Below are positions 17,030 to 24,356 of a stretch of DNA of 64,000 nt, piece by piece (within the stretch, counting starts at the first letter, position 1; every line of letters starts with the position of its first letter). Source of the stretch: Lewinellaceae bacterium (GTDB lineage Bacteria; Bacteroidota; Bacteroidia; Chitinophagales; Saprospiraceae). The position numbers and the translations under genes are program-made. The stretch is taken from NCBI GenBank assembly GCA_020636095.1, contig JACJYN010000009.1, forward strand, positions 281,553 through 345,552, read 5' to 3'. The notes under the pieces were generated by a model. That model was not told where the DNA came from and ran no database searches. It saw only the letters and a list, made by a program, of their open reading frames with translations.

Positions 17030-17064
17030 AAGAAGAGCCGGCTCAAAGGTAGCCGGCTCTTCTT
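17030..17064. terminator. Bidirectional intrinsic terminator between convergent genes
   Basis: AAGAAGAGCCGGCT (17030-17043) pairs over 14 bp with AGCCGGCTCTTCTT (17051-17064) around a seven-base loop. TATTT follows on the plus strand and T-rich sequence (TTGATTTCTATTT) follows on the minus strand. It serves both the metalloprotease gene ending at 17024 and the WD40-caspase gene ending at 17068. Confidence 0.85.
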
Positions 17065-17067
17065 ATT

Positions 17068-20000
17068 TCATCTCTCCTGCCGGCTCAGGTATCCGTTAGC
17101 CTGGGCGATGATGGCATCCATCATGGCCTCCAACTGGCTGGTGGATCCCTGCCATTCCAGTTCGCCTAAAGGGTCTGCATCCTGAAGGTCGGAGCGGGTG
17201 ACGACGCCGGAGAAAACGACCCTGTCCTCTTTTTGTTCGTACTGGCCGATGATCTGGTAGCTGTTTTTGTACTTCGGCAGGTCAAAATAGGCCAGGCTGG
17301 AACGGGCGCCCTTGGCGGATTCATTGCGGAAGCGGGCGGCAAGCCCGTCTTCAATACCCAGCGGGTCCGCCCAGTATTTTTTCTTATCCTTAATATTGGC
17401 GCGGACGAAGACCGGCTTTTCCTGGGCTATGGGAAGGGCTACGGTGTCGTTGACGATACCGATGTAAAAGCTCTGCCCACCCTCCGGCGGCGCCATTCGC
17501 GGCGTCTGCATACCGCCGATGCCTTCGGCCAGTTCGGGCACTTTGTCCAGTGAGTAGTGAAACAGACGGCTGACATCAACATAGCCATTGCTGGTGCGGG
17601 CTACGTATTCCATGCCTTGCAGCAGGCTGAAGGTAAGCAGCCCCTGCCCGTAACGGCTGGCTTCGTAACTCGATTTATCGGCGGCACTACCCGAGAGCAC
17701 GAACATGCCGGTGCGGTCTTTCATCCGTTCGAGTGCCAGTATCTGGTCGGCATTGAGGTCCTTTTGGGCGCTGCCCAAATCTTCCAGCACCTTGCCGGAA
17801 TTGCAGGCGTCGAAGATCAGGATTTGCTTGAGGGCGGGTATGTCCTTGACCCATTCGGTGAGTTCGGCCGTGGAGATAGCCCCTTCCTTGCGGATCGCCG
17901 GGTCGCTGAGGTCTTCGCTGCCAATAGCGCCGGTAAGGTAGTAGAACTGCGATTCTTCACCGGGCGGAGAATAGGCGACGCCATGCCCTGAGAAGTAGAC
18001 CAGGATGATGTCCGTCGAGTAAGCCTTTCCGGCGATCTCTTTAAGGGCGGCGGCAATGTTTTCTTTGGTAGATCGCTGCTGCCCGGCGTCCTCGTCGCTG
18101 GTCAGCAAATAATTGTGAACCGCCTTAACGCCGAACAACGCCGTGCCGGAAGCCTGGATCGCCTGATTCATCGCCTGCGCATCCTTATCGGGATACAACA
18201 GGTCCAGTTTCTTCCCTTCATAGTTGGAAGTGCCGATACAAACGGCATACAGTTCAGCATCTTTGGCTGCCTGAAATACCAGGCCGGGCGTTTCTTCCCC
18301 CTCCCCGCCGCCTCTCCTGGCAACGTAATCGGGGGTGTAATTCTCGCGGATGGGCGCACTCTTCAACCAGCCGGCTTCATTGTACACCTGCACGGCGACG
18401 GAGTTGTCGGGGCCGGGTTTATAGTACTTGGCGTAATCCTTCAGGTTGAGCCGTATGTCCGTTTTTTTCTCCTCATTTTCACTAAAGTAGACCTCTTTGT
18501 TGTTGATTTGGATACTATATTTTCCGATGCCGCCATTGCGTTCTTTAAGTTTGACCTGCAATTCATCCTTGACGATATCAATCTTCACCTTCGGGTACAA
18601 TTTGACGGAGTCAAATTTACTTACGTCCCTCAGCAGCGTATCGCCGTACCCCATGAGCCTGCCCAGCAGGCCGGGGGCGTAATACCGTTCATCGAGCTGG
18701 CTAAGCGAAACGATCTCGTTGTTGATGCTATAGTACATCAGGCGCATGGCGCCGGGAGAAGCGTCGAACAGGCCCGAAGGAGCCGTAACCGCCCAGTCAT
18801 TGGAGCCCAACTGTATCAGGCTGGCGATTTCCTTCCCGCTTTGGCTATTCCAGACCTTGAGCATACCGTCCTTACTTCCGCTGAAAATCAGGCGCCCGTC
18901 CGGAGAAAAGACGGCCGTATTGACCACGCCTCTATGCCCCATTAGGGTATCGACGGCTGTTTTGTCGGGCCGTATCAGAATGACATTCTTTCCGTTGGGG
19001 ATGGCCATTACCTTACTATCGGGAGAGAAGCAGGCGTTGCCTTCGAATAGTTCCCAACCGCTATCCTCCCAAATCAGATCTCCCTGGCTATTCCATAGCC
19101 GGATCTTATCATCCTTGCTTCGGGTCAGCATATGCTGCCCATTGGGCGAGATGAGGGCGGCTTCCACCCCGGTATTGTGCGGCAATTCTTTGATCAGTTC
19201 TCCGGTCCGGGTTTTCCAGAGGCGGGCGTCCAGCAACTCTGAAGCCGTGAGTACCGTATCGCCGCCGGGAGAGAAGGCGGCGGCGCGGGTGCGATAATCT
19301 TTAGCCGCGAATTCCCGGATCTCATTCCCCAGGCTATCCCACAGGATGGCGCGGCTGTCGCCATTCGTGGTGATTACGAACCGGCCATCTTTGGAAACGG
19401 CGAGGGAAACGACTTCCAGCCCTTTGGTATTGGCGCTTTTCAGCAGGCTGTCTTTGTTGATAAAAATGTCTAACCGGCCGTCCCACCCGGCGGTATACAA
19501 TCGCTGGCCGTTTGAGCTGTAGGCTACTGCATCGACCTTGGTGTGGTGGGGCAGGCTGTGCAGGATGTCCCTTCCAGTGAGGTCCCAGATGCGGACGCCG
19601 TTGGAGGTGCCCACCAATAGCTTGCTGCCGTCGGGATGAGGTGCGATCGATAGTACATCGGCTCCGTACCCATTCAACCGCTGCCGGACATTACCCTGCA
19701 GGTCCCAGAACAGAATGGCTTCCGATTCGTCCCCAAAAGAAAGGATTTCGTTGCCGTCGTAAGAGAACCGGGCCATACGGACGGCGGCATTGTGCTGGAA
19801 TTCCTGGAGTTTTTCTCCCTCCAGGTTGAACAGCACGGCGGTTCCATCGTTACTGCTGGACAGGAAACCCCACTTAGGATGGGCCGCCAGGCTGATAATC
19901 TCGTAATAGTGGATCGGAAATTCATTGAGGAGCGTTCCGTCCAGTTTCCAGACGGAGACACCGCCATTGATGCTGCCGGTTAGCAGAGCGTCGTTTTCCG

Positions 20001-20616
20001 GAGAAAACACCAGGCTGCTGATACTTTCATCGGTTCGGATATCGGCTGTTTGCTTGTACTGTTGGCCCCAGATTCGGACGATCCCCTTTTCAAAATCCTG
20101 TTGAATGGCGGCCAGGTTTTGGCCGTCCGGAGAAAAGGCCAGCTCCAGAACGGTAGCGCTAAAGGGGCGCTCCCGCCAAAGGCGCTTGCCATTGATATCC
20201 CAGACAGTGACCGTTCCGTTGGTACTGCCGGCGGCGATCCGTTGCCCGTCGGGGGAGAAGATGGCGTGGTTGCTGTTGTTGCTTCCGCTTAACGTCAGGA
20301 TTTGCTCTCCAGAGAGGTTCCAGACTTTGACACCGCTTTGGCCACAGGTGAGCAGGTGCTGCCCATCAGCAGAGAAGTCGACGGCCAGCACTTCATTATT
20401 TCCCGATTCCTTGAGTGTGGCGACGAGGTGCCCGTCGCGGTCCCACAGGCGGGTAGTGCGGTCGGAACTGGAAGTCAGGATGTGGCGGCCATCCGGGGAT
20501 TGGGCAAAATAGTTGAGGTAGCTGGTGTGGCCGACCGGAACGATGAGCTGGGGCTGTTGGCCGGGAGCGGCAAAAGAAAACAAAAGGAAAACGATCAAAA
20601 GGGCATAGTTATTCAT
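17068..20616 (-). CDS. Exported WD40-repeat caspase protein (paralogue 1, 1182 aa)
   Basis: Signal peptide MNNYALLIVFLLFSFAAPGQ, then about fourteen WD40 repeats over residues 25-605 (for example FSPDGQRIAAGSTNGTVTVWD), enough for two seven-bladed propellers. A conserved linker APSGLFDASPGAMRLMYY (about 612) and an Ig-like segment (about 680-790) lead to the caspase domain, which starts LYAVCIGTSNYEGKKLDL. His is in VYFSGHGVAYS (about 878) and Cys in FDACNSGK (about 938); LSGSAADKSSYEASRYGQGLLT follows. A C-terminal domain (about 1060-1182) contains AYFDLPKYKNSYQIIGQYEQ. The enzyme is expected to be an Arg/Lys-type orthocaspase by family, acting outside the cytoplasm. It is the most divergent of the WD40 set and lies 4 kb from the main cluster, beyond a mobile-element scar. 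Confidence 0.85.
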   Translation of the reverse strand: MNNYALLIVFLLFSFAAPGQQPQLIVPVGHTSYLNYFAQSPDGRHILTSSSDRTTRLWDRDGHLVATLKESGNNEVLAVDFSADGQHLLTCGQSGVKVWNLSGEQILTLSGSNNSNHAIFSPDGQRIAAGSTNGTVTVWDINGKRLWRERPFSATVLELAFSPDGQNLAAIQQDFEKGIVRIWGQQYKQTADIRTDESISSLVFSPENDALLTGSINGGVSVWKLDGTLLNEFPIHYYEIISLAAHPKWGFLSSSNDGTAVLFNLEGEKLQEFQHNAAVRMARFSYDGNEILSFGDESEAILFWDLQGNVRQRLNGYGADVLSIAPHPDGSKLLVGTSNGVRIWDLTGRDILHSLPHHTKVDAVAYSSNGQRLYTAGWDGRLDIFINKDSLLKSANTKGLEVVSLAVSKDGRFVITTNGDSRAILWDSLGNEIREFAAKDYRTRAAAFSPGGDTVLTASELLDARLWKTRTGELIKELPHNTGVEAALISPNGQHMLTRSKDDKIRLWNSQGDLIWEDSGWELFEGNACFSPDSKVMAIPNGKNVILIRPDKTAVDTLMGHRGVVNTAVFSPDGRLIFSGSKDGMLKVWNSQSGKEIASLIQLGSNDWAVTAPSGLFDASPGAMRLMYYSINNEIVSLSQLDERYYAPGLLGRLMGYGDTLLRDVSKFDSVKLYPKVKIDIVKDELQVKLKERNGGIGKYSIQINNKEVYFSENEEKKTDIRLNLKDYAKYYKPGPDNSVAVQVYNEAGWLKSAPIRENYTPDYVARRGGGEGEETPGLVFQAAKDAELYAVCIGTSNYEGKKLDLLYPDKDAQAMNQAIQASGTALFGVKAVHNYLLTSDEDAGQQRSTKENIAAALKEIAGKAYSTDIILVYFSGHGVAYSPPGEESQFYYLTGAIGSEDLSDPAIRKEGAISTAELTEWVKDIPALKQILIFDACNSGKVLEDLGSAQKDLNADQILALERMKDRTGMFVLSGSAADKSSYEASRYGQGLLTFSLLQGMEYVARTSNGYVDVSRLFHYSLDKVPELAEGIGGMQTPRMAPPEGGQSFYIGIVNDTVALPIAQEKPVFVRANIKDKKKYWADPLGIEDGLAARFRNESAKGARSSLAYFDLPKYKNSYQIIGQYEQKEDRVVFSGVVTRSDLQDADPLGELEWQGSTSQLEAMMDAIIAQANGYLSRQER

Positions 20617-20810
20617 AGTAAATGGTATTGGGCTTTCCCTTTCGGCAAGGTACAGGAACCAACAGGGTGAGTTCCTGATAATTGTGTTGTCATTGCTCGG
20701 GATCAGGGAATACTAATTAAATGGATAATTCCCTTAACGGGGGCGAAAAGGGAATATCCAAGCCTGAAGTTAAATAATTTCTGTAGGATTCAAATAGTGT
20801 TCAATTTTTC

Positions 20811-20934
20811 TTAGGGCCGGAGAAAAATAAGTTCCCCGTTTCAGGCCAGAGATTTTGTCGCCAGGCAACCTGCTCGCCGCAAGGCAGGCAGGGATCGGCA
20901 TCAAATGGGGAAGTTATTCTTCGCCGGGCCCTTA
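20811..20934. repeat. Small palindromic element (~120 bp) upstream of the WD40-caspase gene
   Basis: The left arm AGGGCCGGAGAAAAATAAG...CCCC (20813-20838) and right arm GGGGAAGTTATTCTTCGCC...GGGCCC (about 20907-20932) are imperfect inverted repeats of about 28 bp, with TTA outside the left arm and TTAA outside the right arm. Inside is a GC-rich GCCTGCCTTGCGGCG-type hairpin. It occupies part of the 363-bp gap between the two minus-strand genes; the remainder of the gap shows nothing else. Confidence 0.5.
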
Positions 20935-20979
20935 ACAACGTCTGTTCAACATACCCTACCGATATATAGGGCGCCCTTG

Positions 20980-21447
20980 TTACTGGTTTTCCTGCGCCAG
21001 GAGCGGAATGTGTCCGGCATCCGTCACCAGGCTGCATATACCCTGGTTATCCAGGTGGGAGAGCTGGCCCTCAACCGGCTCCAGTTCCATTTCAGTGAGG
21101 ATCAGGGCGCCGTAATTGAAAAGAAAACCCTCCAGCACCATGGCCGTTCCCTCTTTTTCGTACGCATCGATGGTCAGGACACCTTCGGGCCCGATGGCCA
21201 GGCTGGCTTCTTTCGATATCTGCAGAGACTGGATCAGGGGCGCAACACAGCGCACTTCCGGATACAAGCTTTGATCCTGGTAGGGAATGATGACATCATC
21301 CTGCCACCCCGGCACCTGGCCGGTGCTCCAGTTACGGGGTTCCATCCAATCGGTTTCGCGGCCGGCGGCGCCACCCAGCCAATAAGCCTGTGCGTTGGCG
21401 GTTAAACAGATCAGTAATAAGAATGATGCGATCGGTAGGTTTTTCAT
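20980..21447 (-). CDS. Small secreted protein with W-G-G/NW module (155 aa)
   Basis: Signal peptide KNLPIASFLLLICLTANAQ. The mature protein opens YWLGGAAGRETDWMEPRNWSTGQVPGWQDDVIIPY, split here as WLGG...DW...RNWS...VPGWQDDVIIP. The same order of motifs occurs in the 155-residue protein at 42355-42822 and, more loosely, at the N termini of the two T9SS proteins at 2135 and 4203. The remainder has short hydrophobic strands separated by Gly/Glu turns and probably continues as a small beta-helix. No catalytic residues are evident. Both small proteins lie directly upstream of WD40-caspase genes on the same strand, which suggests a functional link; the role is unknown. Confidence 0.65.
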   Translation of the reverse strand: MKNLPIASFLLLICLTANAQAYWLGGAAGRETDWMEPRNWSTGQVPGWQDDVIIPYQDQSLYPEVRCVAPLIQSLQISKEASLAIGPEGVLTIDAYEKEGTAMVLEGFLFNYGALILTEMELEPVEGQLSHLDNQGICSLVTDAGHIPLLAQENQ

Positions 21448-21506
21448 GATCGGGAGTTTAGGTTGTGAAAATGGCGAGGGGGCCGCTCGTCTTTACAATA
21501 GCTTTA

Positions 21507-21593
21507 TTTAAAGAGGAGGGAAAAGGTTACCCTGGGGTTGCTGTTTTGAATTCGGAACTCGGTTGGGGTCATATCAAACTCCTTGCGAAATAT
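21507..21593 (-). pseudogene. Remnant of AraC-type HTH C terminus (hybrid two-component regulator)
   Basis: On the minus strand the short frame reads RIFRKEFDMTPTEFR and then continues to a stop codon at about 21507-21509. FRKEFDMTPTEFR closely matches the last helix of AraC/XylS HTH domains (typically FKREFGMSPSEFR). Together with the histidine-kinase fragment just beyond the CTAG element it appears to be the 3' end of a hybrid two-component (HTCS-like) regulator, whose middle has been lost. It is too short to be functional. Confidence 0.55.
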
Positions 21594-21594
21594 C

Positions 21595-21793
21595 CTAGTG
21601 CGCCGGGAACGAAATTCTTAACCAATTCTTTGGGCTCTTTTACGGCCATGCTGCGTTGCTCCTTCCTTCCGTAGCTTAGGCTATGGTCGGTCGTCGCGCC
21701 TTGCCTGTCTCCGCCGGCCATAGCCTTTGGCGACGAGCCGGCCGCAAAACAGCCTCAAATTATTGACCAATAACTTCGTTCCCGGCGCACTAG
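21595..21793. mobile_element. 199-bp inverted-repeat element flanked by CTAG
   Basis: The element begins CTAGTGCGCCGGGAACGAA and ends with the reverse complement TTCGTTCCCGGCGCACTAG; imperfect pairing continues inward over about 40 bp. CTAG at both ends is either part of the palindrome or a target duplication. A GC-rich inner hairpin (GGCCATAGCC, GGCTATGG) is also present, and there is no credible ORF. It sits exactly between the two regulator remnants, so it inserted into, or mediated a deletion within, that gene. Confidence 0.7.
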
Positions 21794-21912
21794 AGAAATA
21801 ATCCGGATCAGAACATGCTCGCCTTTCTCTTCCACAATAACATCGGCCCTTCCGCCCTCCGGAGTGAATTTAATTGCATTAGAAAGCAGGTTGGAAAGGA
21901 TTTGGAACCCTG
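21794..21912 (-). pseudogene. Remnant of a histidine kinase (N-box of the ATPase domain)
   Basis: The minus-strand frame reads FQILSNLLSNAIKFTPEGG and continues RADVIVEEKGEHVLIRIIS. LLSNAIKFTPEGG is the N-box of HATPase_c histidine kinases. The frame is cut on one side by the CTAG element and on the other degenerates before the IS110 region. The G boxes, receiver and most of the HTH are missing, so this is gene debris. Confidence 0.7.
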
Positions 21913-22037
21913 GGCGGGTACGCCTGCCCGTGAGGCGCCACGGCCGAGCAGCTTTCTATCTTGCAGCTAAATAAAAAAGGCTGTGCATCTTTGCTATTGA
22001 GAATAAAAAATTGTGACACAGCAAAACACACAGCCTT

Positions 22038-23311
22038 ATGTCAAAGTTACGAATTAATAAACAAACTAAACCAGGCCAGGAAGTGGTGCTGGTATCAATT
22101 GACAGCGCAAAAAATGAAAACCAAGCCTACTGCGTTTTGAGCAACGACCAGGCGGAAATACCGAGCTTTAAGTTTTCTAACGAGCATTCAGGTTTCGTTG
22201 AATTCGGTGCACAGATCCGGGCTTTTGCAAGCCAACACGGCAAGAGCCAAGTGTGGCTGGGCATAGAAAGCACGAGCACCTATGGCAAGCCTTTGATCCA
22301 TTTTGCCTGCCAGCAGGGCTGGGAGGTGCGCTGGGTGAACCCGGTACACACCTACCGGATGAAGGAGATACATGACAATACGCCGGATAAAAACGACGCC
22401 AAAGACACCTACATTATCAGCGAGTTGATGAGCATGGGCAAGTTGCTGCAATACAATAAGCGAGATACTTTGTCCGAAGAATTGCGGAGCTTGCACCGCC
22501 ACCGCCATCAACTTACCAAGCAGTTGACGCAGTTATGCAACCGTGCCGAGAGCCTGGCAGCCGAAGCGTTTCCGGAGCTTCCCAAGCTAGTAAAACGAGG
22601 GCTGCGCTCAAAAACTATCTGGCACATATTGGAGCACTGCCCTTTGCCGGCGGACATATTGAGCAAAGAGGAAAGCTGGCTGGCTGAGCGCCTTAAAAAA
22701 GCAAGCTGCGGGCAGTTTAAAGGCAAACGGGTTAAAGAGTTGATAAACAAAGCCCAATACAGTACAGGCTACTGCCCTAACCCCATAGCCACCCGGCAGC
22801 GCTTTAAAGGCATGGCCAGCAATTTCATTTGCTTTGCAGGCAGGTTGAGGAGTGTGAAACTCAAATGGAAAAACTGCTGAAACAGGATGCGTTCTTTGCA
22901 AAATGGCTGGAAATAAAGGGGCTGGGAGCTATTATCTTAGGTGGGCTGATTGGCGAAATTGGAGACATCCATGCTTTTGACAACGTAGAAAGCTTGATCA
23001 AATATGCGGGCTTCAACCTGTACTCTTACCAGTCGGGAAAGTATAAGGGCCAGCACAAGGTTAGCAAGCGAGGCAGCCGCCAACTGCGCAGGGTGTGTTA
23101 CCTGGCTGCCGTGTCGCTGAGCAGCAATGGCCGTATGTTGGCCCAATGGCGGGCGCATTACCGAGATGGCCTGAAGAAGCCTGGCATGGTTGCCATGGCA
23201 AACCTGGCTAAAAAGTTCCTGCGATGCGTATACGGTGCATGGAAGAATGGGCAAGTACTTAACCCGGGGTTAGTAGCCAAAACGCCTAAAAGCGAAGAAA
23301 ACAAGCAATAA
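22038..23311 (+). pseudogene. IS110-family transposase, frameshifted
   Basis: The first frame (22038-22880) encodes the DEDD RuvC-like domain: SIDSAKNENQAYCV (Asp), WLGIESTSTYGKPL (Glu) and NTPDKNDAKDTYIISE (Asp, Asp). The second frame (coding from about 22820 to 23311) encodes the C-terminal domain IKGLGAIILGGLIGEIGD, then IKYAGFNLYSYQSGKYKG and KVSKRGSRQLRR, the region with the catalytic serine of the IS110 family. Joining requires a -1 (or +2) shift near 22815-22840, where ASNF in frame one should run into HLLCRQVEECE in frame two. IS110 transposases are normally a single ORF, so this copy is probably inactive, unless the shift is a sequencing error or is used in translation. Confidence 0.85.
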
Positions 23312-23376
23312 ATAGCACAAACCAAAAAAACAAACTCTGCTTGAAGGAACAGCCTGCCGGACCTTCTTACCTGTAT

Positions 23377-23474
23377 TGAGGCGCCCCAGGCGACCTCCCG
23401 CGGCAGCAACCCAAGGCCGGCAGGTTTCTTCAGAATGCCAATAAAGAAAGACTGAGGCGCTCCAGGCGACCTCC
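23377..23474. repeat. 22-bp direct repeat in the IS110 3' non-coding end
   Basis: TGAGGCGCCCCAGGCGACCT(CC) at 23377-23398 recurs with one mismatch at 23453-23474. Between them lie CCGCGGCAGC and GGCCGGCAGG, with GCCTGCCGG just upstream at 23353-23361 able to pair with CCGGCAGG. The region can fold extensively. In some IS110 relatives a structured bridge RNA is encoded in a non-coding end; assignment here is inference. Confidence 0.45.
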
Positions 23475-23631
23475 AAAATAGATCAGGATCGCATCTGAAG
23501 CAACGTTCCAAAAGCACACAAAATAGTGGCAATATGTGACAGCTTTTTTTTATACTATCCGGGCTAATTTTTTCCCGGATTTATTTGGCTATGTTAAATC
23601 AGGCAGGATGTACGCGGTTGTCTAACCTTAG

Positions 23632-23820
23632 TTCTACTTTGTCACTTTAAAATATCTTTCATGTGAAGGGGTCGAAACGATTGGACTGCCAAAGCGAATG
23701 GCCCCCGGATATACCCCTCTGGAGAGCCTGCTCCGAAGCATTTCGGAGGGTCGGCCGCAGGGAGGGGGAGGAAAACCGGAGACATTACATCTCATTTTTT
23801 TTAAGTTAACAAAGTAGAAT
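23632..23820. repeat. ~190-bp inverted-repeat element
   Basis: The left arm TTCTACTTTGTCACTTTAAAA (23632 onward) matches, with few changes, the reverse complement of the right arm TTTTTTAAGTTAACAAAGTAGAA (ending 23820). Between the arms is GC-rich sequence with a CTCCGAAGCATTTCGGAG hairpin. There is no coding sequence. It is a different family from A-C and another probable non-autonomous element. Confidence 0.5.
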
Positions 23821-23876
23821 TAGAATGGTGCCCGGACCGGCGATTAGAGCAGTTGGATTAGCCCAACAATTTTTTT

Positions 23877-24039
23877 AGAGCGTGTTGGGGATTTACCCTT
23901 TGGCCTGCAAATGTGCATCTTTTGAACCTCATTTCGCCATTTTTTCGCCACGTAGCGATGCTATGCGGCTCAAAAATGGCTTCCTGAGAACCAAAATCTG
24001 CTCATTTTCGACATCAAAAGTAAATCCCCAACACGCTCT
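23877..24039. mobile_element. 163-bp inverted-repeat element, family A copy 2
   Basis: It starts AGAGCGTGTTGGGGATTTAC and ends AAATCCCCAACACGCTCT, flanked by TTA on both sides like copy 1 at 915-1077. Its reverse complement aligns end to end with copy 1, with matching length. Non-coding. Confidence 0.75.
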
Positions 24040-24236
24040 TATTTTTCTCCGGCCCCTGAAGATAACAAAATGAAATTTTGTAATCCCCCCTTTTTTGGGT
24101 GGATTCAAATAATGCTTGGTTTAACCAGGCCATACCTCCCCAGCCTACTTTTGCCGGCCTGCCTCGGGCCGGTGAGGCTGAGGGGGGAATAAAGGCTCAG
24201 TTCTTGAAGATGAGCGGTAATGTGCCGAGGGATGAT

Positions 24237-24281
24237 CATTTTATGTAATTTTAAAGTCGGATTTTAAAATCACATAAAATG
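24237..24281. promoter_or_regulatory. AT-rich long palindrome downstream of the caspase cluster
   Basis: CATTTTATGTaATTTTAAA and TTTAAAATcACATAAAATG are arms of a nearly perfect inverted repeat around a 7-base centre (GTCGGAT). It lies about 75 bp beyond the last stop codon of the minus-strand WD40-caspase cluster. It may act as terminator for that operon or as a protein-binding site. The remainder of 24040-24356 shows nothing recognisable. Confidence 0.4.
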
Positions 24282-24356
24282 TAAATGGATACCAAATTGA
24301 TCTTGGCCGGCCGTTTAGCTCATGAGTTGATGCATGTGGGGCCCAGCAGGGCATTT

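Larger units (their letters stand above)
21968..23545 (+). mobile_element. IS110-family insertion sequence (boundaries approximate)
   Basis: The limits are inferred from the transposase with its non-coding flanks. The left non-coding part (about 21968-22037) contains TTGTGACACAGCAAAACACACAG-like sequence; the right part (23312-23545) contains a 22-bp direct repeat. IS110 elements lack clear terminal inverted repeats, so the edges cannot be fixed from one copy. The element lies in the debris of a two-component regulator. Confidence 0.5.
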
